Positions 49,521 to 62,785 of a DNA stretch of 64,000 nucleotides are shown here, piece by piece; position 1 is the first letter of the stretch; every line of letters begins with the position of its first letter. The stretch is from NCBI GenBank assembly GCA_004154925.1, contig QJNS01000015.1, positions 310,001 through 374,000 of the forward strand. The letters are read 5' to 3'. This DNA is from Monosporascus cannonballus. Lineage: Eukaryota; Ascomycota; Sordariomycetes; Xylariales. The notes beneath the pieces were generated by a model that saw nothing but the letters and a program-made list of their open reading frames with translations, ran no database searches and had not been told where the DNA came from. A program made the translations under genes and the position numbers.

Positions 49521-50572
49521 TCCACTTTTTTAAAAATATATTTATTTTTTAAATATCGAATCGTATTTTTAAAGTTTATGGTTTATTATTAACGAACATG
49601 CTTCGGAAATGTATAAAAAAATATAATTTCAAATATAAAGATTATATAAAACGTAATAAATTTTCCGATAAAACGGACGTTTTTTATTGCAAAATATCTA
49701 TAACGGAAATTAAGGATTAAAATATAAAAAGAGGTTTATAAAACTTGGTTTTCAAATATTTAAAACATTTATTAAGAGAAAATTAATAAAGTTATTACGC
49801 TTTTAATTCGTTTCTATCAATAAAAGAGTTTTGTTTCTTTTAAAAGCATAAAAATAATATAGCGAAAATTATAAGCCTTGAAAAGGCTAAAAAAGTAAAA
49901 ACAGCAAAAGTAGATTTCTGTAAAAGCTTTTATAACTGCGTTTTTTTCGATTTTTTAATTAATTCTTTTATATTTTTCAATATTATAAATTAAAATGTTA
50001 TTATTTTTAACAATTCTCATAGTATTAAAAGATTCTGTAATAAGCCTTATATATATATAAATATTTTGCAAATATTGAAATATTTTCGGTGTTTTAATTT
50101 TTTTTACTTAATTAAACATTAAATAAATTCGTTTTTTATATCAAATTTATATCATTTTATACGAATTTTAATATTTTATTTTCATGCCGTTTTTCTCTTC
50201 TAGAACTTTATTAATATCTGTTGTTAATTTAAATTAAAAAACGAAAAAGTCCAAAAATAAATAATTTTTAAATAGACTTTCTAATTAATAATTGTTTTTT
50301 TAAATATTTGCAACAATTATATATATCCTAATATACTTACAATTGAACTCTTTTTTAAAATATTTTATTTAAATAACTTAATTTCTTAAATCATAATATT
50401 TATTTACATATTTCCGTACTAATCTTAAACATAATTTAATTATTTTATTTATCGGTTTGATTACGAGATAAATATATTAAGCAATTTATAATTTCAGCTA
50501 AGGTTTATTATAAAATGCTACTAAACTTTTAAAATACATGTAACTTTGAATAAAAAACTATTTTATTTAGTA

Positions 50573-50575
<3 letters not shown>

Positions 50576-50609
<34 letters not shown>
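50576..50609. repeat. (TA)17 microsatellite
   Basis: An uninterrupted TA run of 34 bases. Confidence 0.95.
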
Positions 50610-50613
<4 letters not shown>

Positions 50614-50989
50614 TTTAAAATATATACAGTTTTTAGTGAGCATGTATATTTTAATACAACAGTAAAATATATGAGAAATCTATTAATTTATTATGAATTA
50701 GGAAAATATTATAGTTATATATTTTTATTTTTAAATTACTTAATAAAACGTTTTAATAATAAAACTCTTATCATTACTTCGTTTAGGTGTTGTAAGAATT
50801 AATAATAATTATAGTTTTTTATAAAAATTATAGATTTAATTTCCAAGATTAAAATTTTAATATTAAAATTTATGGCTATTAGTTCAAAAAATAACAAATA
50901 TATATAAATTATTGTAAAATGTTAGAAATCTTTATTTATTTTTATACTTAATATTTTTTAAAGAAATCTTAATATATTTAGCTTTTAAA

Positions 50990-52120
50990 ATTTTAAATAT
51001 TATTTATTATATTTTTTTTTAAAAATTTATATATATTATATCATAATAACGTATTATTTAAATAAATTAGACACATAATTAAATTGGACATTTTTTAGAA
51101 TTCTAGGATAACCGTTATAAAAAATTCCAATTAATTTACCATAACGTAAAATAAAATAATATATATATATATATAAATCGAGGATATCGTAGATAATCGT
51201 TCTGTATTCGGTCGGCATTTATATTCGCGAATTGGATATAATATTAATTCGGACGTATTTTATCTTTTCGTCCTAGTTTATGATGATAATTAACCATCGA
51301 CTATTGGCATTTTAAGCCCGGATAAGAAAATACGTACATATATAATTCGAAAATACCGTCGAAAATCGTTTTACATTCGATTAACGGCTATATTTACAAA
51401 TTAAATGTAATATTAATTTGGGCGCGTTTTATTTTTTTGTCTTAATTTTCAACGATAACTAATCGTCGATTATTAACATTTTAAGTCCGAATAAAAAAAT
51501 ACATATATATATAATTCGAAAATACGATTAATAATTATTTTGCATTTTATTAACGTTTATATTCGCAAATTAAATATAATATTAATTCGGGCATATTTTA
51601 TTTTTTCGTTTTAATTTTTAATAATAACTAACCGTCGATTATTAATATTTTAAGCCTGGATAAAAAAACGTACATATATATAATTCGAGGATATCGTCGA
51701 TAATCGTTCTGTATTTGATCGGCGTTTATATTCGCGAATTGGACATAATATCAATATAAACGTGTTTTGTTTCCCCGTTCTAACCTTCGACGATAACCAA
51801 CCGTCGACTATTGGCATTTTAAGCCCGGATAAGAAAACGTATATATATATAATTCGAAGGTGTCGTCGATAATCGTCCTATATTCGGTCGGCGTTTATAT
51901 TCGCGAATTAAATATAATATTAATTTAAATACGTTTTATTTTTTCATTTTAACCTTTAATAATAACCAACCGTCGATTATTGGCATTTTAAGCCCGGATA
52001 AGAAAGCGCGCGTATATATAATTCTGAAATACCGTCGATAATCGTTACGTATATAATTAAAGTTAAATAATAAAAATATTAAACAAAATATCTAATTTAC
52101 TTATATATTTAATCCACTTT
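50990..52120 (+). repeat. Unknown repeat element with 169-bp internal tandem units, copy 2
   Basis: Five units start at 51,175, 51,344, 51,513, 51,682 and 51,851 with a sixth partial one at 52,020: a spacing of exactly 169 each time. Unit marks: AATTCGA, TCGTCGATAATCGT, GGCATTTTAAGCCCGGATAA. Both flanks (51,060-51,170 and 52,046-52,110) match, reversed, the flanks of the array at 22,782-23,362. So this is an inverted second copy of one element. Confidence 0.87.
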
Positions 52121-55100
52121 TATAATACGTTAATCATGTTTTCGTAATTTAATATATATCGAAATATTTTTTATATAATATGAAAAATAAATATATAATT
52201 AACTTTAATTTTTTTAAAAAAACTTAATCCCGTATTAAAAACGTTAATTACAATATTTTCGTAATTTTATTTATATGTAATAACGAAATTTAAATATGTT
52301 ATAATTATAATATATTTTAACTATTATGTTGGAAATTTCTTAATTGTAAAACAATTACCTAAAACTTAATAAGCTATTTAAATTTTAACTTAATAAAAAT
52401 CTTTTATCGAAAATATTTACACCTTCGAAAAGAGTTATTAATAATGATAAGTTTTATGTTTAAAATAATAAAAGTAAATTTATATTCTTATACTTAATAT
52501 AAAAACAATTAATAAAATATAAATAGCTTTAAGTATTTTCTTATCCTATTATTAAATCTAATAAATTATTTAATATACCGGTTTTTATTTTAAAGAAATA
52601 TAATAAATTATATATAATAATATTACCTTATTAATAATTATAATTAAAAGGTTTTAAGATTATTTCTGTTGTTTATAATATTTATTTAAGTTTTTAGTAT
52701 ATAATTGATAACAAATATAACAATTTCATATAGGTTTTTGACAAATCTGCTTTCATAATTCACGAATTTAAAAATTATTTACATTTTTGTTATAATATAT
52801 ATGTATTATTTTATAAGAATAAGAACTGTTAAAAGCCTATTTTATTATATTTTAAAATGAAATTTATTTCTAAATATTTTAACCTTTAATTCATAAAATT
52901 AGCTTCTTTATATTAACTAATTGTATAAAGTCTTCTGAATTGTAACAAACTTTATAGTGGTATATTATTTATAATTTTAAATTTTCGAAAAATAAGATTA
53001 TTTTCAGAAAAAAAGGTAATAAAAATAGCGACATATATTTAGAACTCTTGTTAACGTTATTAAACATTTAAACAATTTGTATTTTGTTTTAAAGGTTTTT
53101 TTATTTATGTTAATTCTTAATTTTAATAATAATTTCTTTATTTTTAATTTCGAACTCGCTAAATTATAAGATTTATAAAATCAAGTATCTGTTTCTAGCT
53201 ATAATGTTATTTAATTACTTATATCCGAGTACCATCTACAAGAACTTGTGTTTTAAAATATATAATATATAAAATACTTATAAATAGTTTTAAGTTTTTA
53301 AAATAATTGCTTTGTTATAAACCTTTCTAAATACTTTTTTTTTAAAAACGCGTAATTTCTTTTCATTAATATTATCATTTTATTTATTTTATGTAAATAA
53401 TATTATATTAATTGCGGTTTTTAATTTCTCGACTTGTTATTATAAGTGGTTATTTAATTATCTAAATTTTGCTTTAATGATATTAATAACAATAATAATT
53501 ACTTTAAACTTTTTATATTTACTGTTCTATATTTCAGTTCTTTAAAAATTAATTATTGATTATATTTAAATTTCAAACATTTGTTTTCATTTTATTTAGT
53601 TAAAAACGTATAGGATATTGTGTAATTCAACTTCTATGTTTTATATTTAGAAAAATATATAGAAAATTATTGTACAATATAATTTGTACGATATATATTA
53701 TACCAAATATTGTGGAATATAATAATTAATTAATAATATTAACGGTTAATTTTTAAATAAAATAATAAATACCTTTAACTTCATTAATCTTTATATCAAA
53801 GAGAAAATTATTTTAATAGCGTTATTACTTATTTAAAATTATATTGTGATTTCTTTATAAAACGATATGGAAAATAATTATTTAATATTATAATATTAAT
53901 AAAAACTTCAAGACAATTAATTCTGATTTTAATTTTTCGCTTTTTATAAACGAATTTTTAATTTTTAAAACTCGTTACTATATAAGGTTTTTATATATAG
54001 TTTTATAACAGTTTAAGTTTATTAGTTATCTTTTATATAACATAATTTCTGCTTATAATTTCGTAATTTATTAATACATTATACTAATATATTCCGATAT
54101 ATATATTTAAAGAAATAAAATTGTTAACTCTTTTTATTATTATATTAAACTCTTTGTTAATTTCTTCATTAATTTTCTTCACATTATTTATTTTATAAGC
54201 CTTTATATATATAACATATATGTTTTTAATTTTATTTAAATTATTTCATTGGTTTTATATATATATATAAAGTGTTAGTTTATTTATTTGTAATATTATT
54301 AATGCATTTATTTTTAAATTTTAGTTTTAATTTTAATATTTTCAAGCTATAAAAAAGCTATATTAATATACTATTTAATTTTTAAATAACTTATTTTTAT
54401 AAGTTATATTATGTTATAGTATATTAAATTTACGTGTATATTTTATGAAACCTTTATTACAATTCGAATATTTATTTCAGTAACTTTTGTAATTTTTATT
54501 TTTATAATAAAAATTAATTTAAAAAACGGTTAATATAATATTTTAAAACAATTTTAAACTGTATCTTATATTAAGGGTTTTTTATTATTGAACACGAATA
54601 ATAAACGAAAAAATAAGATATATCTTTTTTTTTACAAATATTTTTTAAAATCTAATTTTATAAAGTAATTATTTTAAATTATCATTATTAATATTTATTA
54701 ATATTCTATTTGTAATTTAATTTAAGAAACTCAATATGTATATATATATATATATCATATAACCCAATAAACCTTTCACATCGTTATACATTAAATATTA
54801 TCGTAAAATATAATAAATAATATATATTTTTCCATATCGATTTAAGCTTTTAAAATAATCGTTTTTAGTTTTTCTTAATATTTTCTTATGTATTTTTGAA
54901 TACGTTTTGCTATTTTTAAAATATCTTTTAAATTAACTTTTTAATATGTATATTCCTTGTTGATTTCCTTATTCAAAAAACTTATATTTGTGTTATATCT
55001 AAATTATATTCGTAATAATATTAAAAGTTTTAAAAATATTTTTAAAATACCTTTAAAATTCGAATATTTAATGGTTTTAACGACATTCTTTTTAATATTG

Positions 55101-56231
55101 GATACTTAAAAGCTTTATAAAATTTTACCGTTATTAAAATACTGAATATAGTTTGAAATATTCTAAAAATAATAATTAAATATATAGATTTTAGATTTAT
55201 AGAGTAAAACATGTCATTAAAATAATTGTTAATTTGAAAAACATTAGTATTTATTATATATCGTAAGTTATTATCGTATTAAACTTTATAATATTGAATT
55301 TTCTAAATGTATTACTTATTATTAATTCAAATTGCTAACGTTATAAAATAGGTTAAAAGTTTAAATTAATTAAGTTTAAAAACGTTTTTAAACCTTTTTA
55401 AATATATTAAAAATACTTCATTATTAATACTTTTGATTTTTAATTTAATTTACAAAACTAAATTAAAATATTGCCGTTTTTTTATATAATGTTAATTATA
55501 AATCATTATATTATATTTCGACTTTTTTATACACTTTTTAATATATTTCTTTAAATTTAATTCGAACCTTTTATTAATGTTACAAACTTGGGTATATTTT
55601 GATTTCGTTATTAAAAACACAAGATAGTATTTTTTAACATTAATTTAAACCAAATAACTGTATCTTTAGTTAATAATTTTAATATAAATTTTTTGTAAAA
55701 TAAAAATAGTAAATAGAACCGTAAATTACGTAAGATGTATTTAACATTAAATTAAAAATAATTATAATTTAATTAACGCTTTATTAAAAAATTCGAATTT
55801 AAAACACGTTAAGCTATTTTTCGGTTTTTTAAAAATACTAACTAAATTAACTAAACGGTTTGCATTAATTTCTATAAAATAAAAACCTTAGTTTTTTACT
55901 TATTTTAATGTTTATAACTTTTTTAAAGTTATTTGAAAAAACTTTTTTCGTTATGGAATTAAATTATTTATTTATTTAATTATAATAATCCTTAAAATAC
56001 TTTTTTAAATAAAAACGGATTACTTTTTCTAATTTTTAAGTTTTAAAGCTTTTGTTTAAAAATTCTGCAAATAGGTTAAATGTGGACATATTTATCAATG
56101 AATATAATATTAAAAATATTATAAAAATGTAAATAATAAACCAATATAATTACCTTTTATATTATTAAAAATATTTTAAATAATAAAGCTATGTTATAAA
56201 TTAATGTTATTTATATACGTAAGAATAAATT
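52121..56231. other. AT-rich DNA without recognisable genes
   Basis: Low CpG and very high AT, no coding signatures, a few TA microsatellites (for example near 54,740). Confidence 0.55.
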
Positions 56232-56746
56232 TGTAACGGCTCGGCGGTTTAACCAACTATAAACCTTGGTCGTACGAATTTATGTTGGCAGGAGTATCGT
56301 GGGAAACTGAGCAATAGATACAGTAACGTGTCACGTCTCGTAATACTAAGGGTGCCTTGGGTAACGATGTTTATTGCAAGCTGATGCTACCTAGGCTATT
56401 GAAATAATGAGCGTATATATCTTGATCCAGCTCACAGGCTCACCACCAGTGAGTTGGTGATCCGTCACGTGACCTGCCCCACCGCGCACTCGTGGTTGGG
56501 TCGGAACAGACTGTTTCTGGAGATCGTAGCTCGTTGGGCCATGACAAAATATATCCTTATTTTTTATTATTATATTCAAATTTAATAAGAATTAGTAACG
56601 TAATTATTTATATACGTCTCATTACACAGTTAATTACTTGTATTTAATTTCTTTTAACTTAGCGTATATTACGTAATTTTGTTTTAAACGAAGCTTATAT
56701 TCTTAGTTTAACCGTTTTCGAAAGCTTAATTTTTTAAGTTTTAATA
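56232..56746 (-). repeat. Solo A-family LTR, half unmutated
   Basis: The first ~320 bp (TGTAACGGCTCGGCGG... to about 56,550) have normal GC content and are the least altered copy of this LTR in the window. The remaining ~190 bp are AT-rich. The termini match 2,692-3,083 and 14,662-15,048. A 62-codon frame at 56,579-56,391 is a chance frame within the LTR. Confidence 0.75.
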
Positions 56747-56769
56747 CTTTCCAATTTATCTTATTAATA

Positions 56770-56897
56770 TTAAGTCTTATTTTAAAGATCATAGCTGTTT
56801 TTATAAAGGAACTGTAACTAAGTAACTTTTTAATATTATATTAACCTAATTTGTAAAAACCTTTTAAAAATAACACAAATTTTAAAATAAGGTTTAA
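56770..56897. mobile_element. MITE-1 copy (128 bp)
   Basis: TTAAGTCTTATTTTAAAGAT at the left and AAATTTTAAAATAAGGTTTAA (inverted) at the right. The internal part matches 46,537-46,663 closely. Confidence 0.7.
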
Positions 56898-57129
56898 AAA
56901 AGTTGTGATTTTTTGGTCTTACTCAATATCATTAAATATAAAAATTTTTAAAATTTTTTTACAATTGACAAATACAATAATATCTTAAAAGTTTAAAAAC
57001 TTACAAAATTTATATTTATATAAATGTTTAAAGAGACCTTTTAACAATATATAAAACTCTTCGAACGACATTAATTTGGTTGAAATATTAAAAAAAGTGA
57101 AAATTCTTAATTAATCTTACTTTTAATTC

Positions 57130-57445
57130 AAAATACCTTTATAATTATGATAACGTAATTACTGTATATAATATTTATTTATAGTGTTTTTAAAAGTGAT
57201 TTAATATAGAAAAAACCCGTTTAATTGTATTTTTACCTCTACTGACTGTCGTTATTATATTGTAAATATAAAAGTATTTAAAATTTAGTTATATTTAACT
57301 TTTTTACAATTATAACTTAAAAATAATAATTCGTTTCATTAATAAAATTATTAAACGGTTTTTGATATAAATTATACAAAAAAACTCCTCGATATATAAT
57401 AATACTAACTATAATTATATTATTATAATTTTAAAAGCATTATAA
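57130..57445. repeat. Dimeric foldback repeat, copy 4
   Basis: ACCTTTATAATTATGATAAC at the start and inverted ends around 57,280 and 57,440. Located 233 bp from MITE-1, as in the other copies. Strongly mutated. Confidence 0.6.
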
Positions 57446-57964
57446 TTATCTATTTTGTAAATTTAAATTTAACCGTATTAATTTTAACTTTTATTTAAAA
57501 AATGCAAGAAATCCTATATATATATTATTTTATATATAACGCATATTTAAAGCGCTAAATTTATCAAATGTAAATTAATTACGTTGTAAATATAAAAATA
57601 TTCTAAATATAATTATACCTAATTCATTTATAATTGCAATATAATAATAAAAATCCGTGGAGGTAAAAATATAATTAAATAGGTTTTTGAATAATAAAAT
57701 ATTTTTGAATAATTTATAGCTAAATTATATATACGATATTTTTATTATTATATTTATAAAAAGGTTACAAACAATAATTTGTCGATATTTAGTTTAATTA
57801 TATTAACTGTTTTTAAAAAAAGTAAAAAATTATTTATATATGTATATTAATTTTAATTTAACATATTTTTAAAATATTAAAACCATTCGAATTAAAATAT
57901 TTGTATAAACTTAAGAGATCGGTTATTTTATTAAAAGAAATTTTAAATAAAAGCATTTTTGCAT

Positions 57965-58095
57965 AATTTCAACTTAGGTCTTGCTGATTCGTTATAGGAA
58001 TACCTTATTTTATTAGTTAATTTAAGCGACTTGGTATAATATATTAAAGTATATCAAAAATAAACACGAGTTAGCAAGGGCCTAAGCTAGCTAAA
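57965..58095. repeat. Left arm of the AGGCCT foldback family
   Basis: ACTTAGGTCTTGC...TTATTAGTTAATTT...GGGCCTAAGCTAGCT matches the left arm at 26,385-26,506. Confidence 0.65.
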
Positions 58096-58224
58096 ATAAT
58101 ATATATAGTGGAACAAATCAGCTGCTATAGTTAGATTCGTTAATTCTATATTGTACTCTATATAAAGAGCATTAAAACGGCATTATAAATTAAAATATAT
58201 ACTGTATAATACAATATATATATA

Positions 58225-59624
58225 TAGTGGGGGTGTAAAAGTTTCTGTAAATTTCTGCACGCTTTACAAAAACGCGTATTTTTTCCTCTTTAATACCAAC
58301 AATTTTCATTCTTTAATCATAAGTAGATAACCTAATTTGGGTTTAATTGCTTTGCGAAAAGAATGGTTACCTTATACGAGAACGAGATGGAAGACCGAAA
58401 AAGATTTAGGCGACGGCTTTATCGAAATCGCGAGAAAATACGGAATGTCCCCTATTACCGTATAGGGCGTCTGTAATCGTTATACGCGTTAAAACTTAGC
58501 CCAAATTTCGCTATATTCGGATCGCTTATATAAGTTTCGGCCGGTTTATAAAAAATATCTATAGCGATTTATTAATTTTAAAATTTTTCTATTTATTATT
58601 ATATTTACCGAATTATATTATTTATTTATTTTTTTGTAAATTTTAACCGTATAATTTCGCCGGGAAAAAAATACATTAATACGTATTTTAACATCCGTTT
58701 ATAATTCCGGAATATACGAAGGAAAGGTTTTTGTGGGTTTTGGAATATTGCAATAAGCCTTTCGAATAATAGCGAAAAATTATATTCAAAAATACAACGA
58801 ACGTAAACCGTAATTAAAATAAATGAACGTAATAGATTTTCCGCCGAAATTTCTTTTAATATATTATTTCTTTTCACCTTAAATATTACGTAAATTATTA
58901 ATTATTTCCCTTCATATAAAAAATTACCGTTTATTATTCGAATATATATAGCCCCGATACAAAATAACCGGCCAAACGTAAATGTTTTGGGGTTGTATCC
59001 GGTATGGAAAACGGAGCTTCCTAATAGTCCTTAATGGGGATTCCGAGGCCGCTCGGAGCGGAATAACCGGCCGCCTTTATTGTAATTATTTCGACAAATA
59101 CCTTTCCGAATATTTCGATAACGACTTTATTTTTATATAAAATAACGCTCCCGTCCATACCGCCCGAATCGTAAAAGAATAACTTTAAAGGTAGCCCGTC
59201 GAAATGCTGAAATAACCCTTATATTCGCCCGATTTCCACCTTACCGAAAACGTATAAAAACAATTAAAGGAATATATTTAAAAAAAAAAAAGGAACCGAA
59301 ATTTAGATTATTCGGTAATATACAGGAAATATTAGATTTACTTATTATTACTGTAATTACCATTTAAAAAAAGTTCGCAAAAAATACGTTATATAATTTA
59401 ATAAATAATATATTAAAGCGGATCGAAACTGTGATTATAACTTAGGGCTAATATATAAAGTATTAAAATAGCTTAGCGTATACGCAATTTATTTATTTAT
59501 AAATAATTAATATCATTAGCACTTTTATTAAGAATTAATGGAAAAATATATAAATAAAATTATGAAAATAATAGTTAAAAATATGGGATGTGGAGATTAA
59601 ATCGAGTTTTTTGCACTCCGACTG
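58225..59624 (+). mobile_element. Tc1/mariner element with TIRs and TA target site, dead
   Basis: The ends TAGTGGGGGTGTAAAAGTTTC and (inverted) CAGTCGGAGTGCAAAAAACTC are alike and are flanked by TA at 58,223-58,224 and 59,625-59,626. Total length 1,400 bp. The plus strand encodes a transposase relic: a helix-turn-helix segment (EIARKYGMSPITV) near 58,420-58,465, VWGCIRYGK near 58,990, NNAPVHTARIVKE near 59,142-59,180 (second catalytic Asp changed to Asn), and YSPDFHLTENV near 59,222-59,255. The transposase is inactive because of stops. It differs from the relic at 27,800. Confidence 0.85.
58370..59300 (+). pseudogene. Transposase of the Tc1/mariner element
   Basis: The register changes several times, and most stops are TAA/TAG. 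The C-terminal half (58,980-59,260) stays readable in one register and shows the DDE-superfamily blocks. An 83-codon minus frame at 58,877-58,626 is a shadow. Confidence 0.75.
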
Positions 59625-59626
59625 TA

Positions 59627-62490
59627 AATATAAAGAATATAATAATTATACTAATTATTATTAATATTAGTTATAAAAACTTAAAAATTTAAAAGTGTTG
59701 TTAAGATTATTTACTGTATATTATCTTAATTAACAACTTGTATATTAATTTAGTGTTAATGTTAAGTTATTTAGCTATGAGATGCTAGGTTGTTATTAAA
59801 CATTGACGACATTTACCGTCGAAGATTTTAGCAGTTCTAAGCGGATTAACAACTGTTTATAAAATGCTGCTATCTTAACATTTATCAAATATAAGAGATA
59901 TTAATTGCGTTATTCTATTCATCTAATTGCGTGCCCTTTTATAACAAGTACAACTTTTGTATATCTTACTAGCTGTATATATATATTTCGATTAATAAAT
60001 AATCTAGTAGTACTTTATATATTAACATATGCTTTGTTAACTATTTTTTTAAAAAATATTTCTAAATGTTTAAACCGTTAATTATTATTATTTTGTTTAA
60101 AAAATGCAGTTAATTATTTTACGTAGTTTTATGAAATTAAAATTTTAAAGTATTTTAACCGGTCCATTACATATATTCAGAATAACGTTTTTCTTTATTT
60201 ATATATAGAATATTAATTGTAAATATCAAATTTCATTTAATCTAGTTACTTTTTATTAATTTGTATTAATAATTGTATATATTTAAATATCGTAAATTTA
60301 TATAATGTAAGATTTGATTTTAGTTAACTAACCTTATATTGTATTAACTACTATGTTATTTATTTCGAAGATTTATATTTAAATTGAAAGCTATATTTAT
60401 ATTCACTAAAAATACGGATTTTTAAACGATTTCTACAACAAACTATAATTTTATTACATTTATTAAAAATATTTATATTGTACCTGTTTAATTTTAGGTT
60501 TTTAATTTACTTTATTATTTTATAATATGTATTTAAAACATCTTTCTTTTGATTTAGTAATCTATGAAAAAATATTGGTCTACATATTTATTAAAATTTC
60601 ATCGTCGAATTATCGCACTTAAATTTTAAGTTCGGTTAAGTATACTATAATTCGAATAATTGTTTTTTAATACGTCATTTTTAAATTAAAGTTACATCGC
60701 ATTAATCGAGATTCGATAAAAATATATCCGATCAGAAATTAACTATTGCATATACAACCAATTTTTTAGTCTTGATTAATTATATTTAAATACACTAAAA
60801 TAATAGCGAAATAATAGGTTAACAATAATTATCGATGAATTTTCAGAAGATTTGGAAAGTGTTTTAAAAATAAAATTAGTTAACTTATTTATGGAGTGAA
60901 ATTAAATTAATTACATTTTTTACTACGATATTTACATACGTTAATATAAATAAATTAATAAAACTCCACATTTTTCATAACGGTTAAGTATTTTCTTATT
61001 TATTAAATTACTTAATTAATAAAGTGTTACCCATTTTGCAACATATAATTATAATATTATTAACGTAAGAATATTTATAATAATCGAAATTAAATCCAAG
61101 TTTTTAAATATATTCATAACTTCTTTTTATAAAACATCAATATAAAGTAAATATTCGAGAACCCTTTTTTTATATGTCTCGAAAAGCCTTTTCCCAATAA
61201 AAAAACGGTACTAATATTATATTATCTAACCTTTATATCGAATTTAATCATAAAAATAATTAATAATTTAAACAGTGTTTCCGTATATATAACCGTATAT
61301 AAATTTTTATACATGTTTTTAAATTATTAAGTATTATATACTACAAATTTTGTTTCGCATTTTTGCAATTTACTATTTTTATAGTATTTATAATCGTAAG
61401 TTTTAGTATTTTTATATTTTATTTTGATTTTTTAAAAAATTAATTATTAAGTTCCCAATATTATATAATTTCACAACTTAAAACATATATGTGTTGAAAT
61501 ATAAACAACGATAGGATTAATATATTTTATATATATATATATCTTATATTTTATAATTTGGAACTTTTTGTATATTAATAAATTGAAACATTTTTCAATA
61601 AAGTAATATCTATTTCTTCTTATTGCGTTCATTAAATATTCGTAATTTACCGATTAATTATTAATTAAATTTGTTAAAAACCTAATCGATTTAAAGGTAA
61701 TAATATATATTTTAGATTTATTTTATGAATTTCAATTCAATATAGAATAGGTAGGAAGAGAGCTTTTAACTATATAATACATTTTCTTTTTATTGTTAAT
61801 ATAAATTAAATAATATAACACAAATTTAAACTTATTTTTATTCCTGCTATTAATACAATAGTTACAGTAATTATTAAAGTAAAAATGTTAAAAAAACAAT
61901 TTATAAAATAAATATAATTTAAAAAAAGAAATAATTTAAATATGCCGAATATATAAAAGTGCTTCACGTTTTACAAATATATTTATTTATATGTTTCTTT
62001 ATTATTATTTTCTATTATAATGTCAAATATAATCACTAATTACCTTTCTCTTTTTCTTTTCTTCTTTTTTATATATATTTATTTGCTTATTTAATTGTTT
62101 TAGAACTTAATAAAATGTGAATATTTATGTGAACAAGATTATAATATTTTTTATTAGTATAAAGAAGTTGTTTTCAAAACAATTAAAATTTTAGAAAAAA
62201 AGACTAATTTGTAAAATTATACAATTCAGATAATAATATTATTATTGATTAAAAACTATAAATTCTATAAATATTTGTTAATAAATAAGGCATGAAAGAA
62301 TCATTTTAAATTTTGAATCTTAAATATTCAGTATTTGGTTTTTTTATATTAAATCTTCTTTTATTACAAACTACAATATTATATTCGAGACTTAATTTAT
62401 TAAATTTTATGAAATATATAATGTAATATTCAAGTATTTAATTATAGTAGCCAATTTAATATATTATATATATATATCTAATTATATAAT
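59627..62490. other. AT-rich DNA without recognisable genes
   Basis: No coding signature or repeat family from elsewhere in the window was identified. Confidence 0.5.
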
Positions 62491-62498
62491 GCGGTCGA

Positions 62499-62785
62499 AG
62501 AGCATTTGCGAAAAAACCGTATTTCTAAGCGAGCCAAATAAAAAACAGTACAAAAGTTATAACAATACGGTAAAAAACTAATTACGTATAAAATAGTTCT
62601 AATTAATTCCATAACTTTCTAACTAGCTTTAATTATTGCTAACGCGAAAAAAAGCGAAAACTTTTTAACAGTCCGTATACTAGGTTAACGGCCTGAAACA
62701 CGTTATTTTAAGCTAGATTAGAACTAACAATGTATCGTAAACTATAAGTTACCAAAGCCTGCGGCAGAAGTGTTAAAAAATAGTT
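62499..62785 (+). pseudogene. RIP-mutated coding relic, about 95 codons
   Basis: One plus register (EEHLRKNRISKRAK ... ANAKKSENFLTVRILG ... YKLPKPAAEVLKN) keeps coding-like composition. All its stops are TAA or TAG, so each could be a mutated Gln codon. The basic, KxxxQKL-rich composition resembles C-terminal regions of fungal pogo/Fot1 transposases, but I cannot prove that. The AT content rises on both sides. Confidence 0.4.

Noticed and set aside
56391..56579. 62-codon minus frame as a gene
   Set aside because: Entirely inside the unmutated half of a solo LTR.
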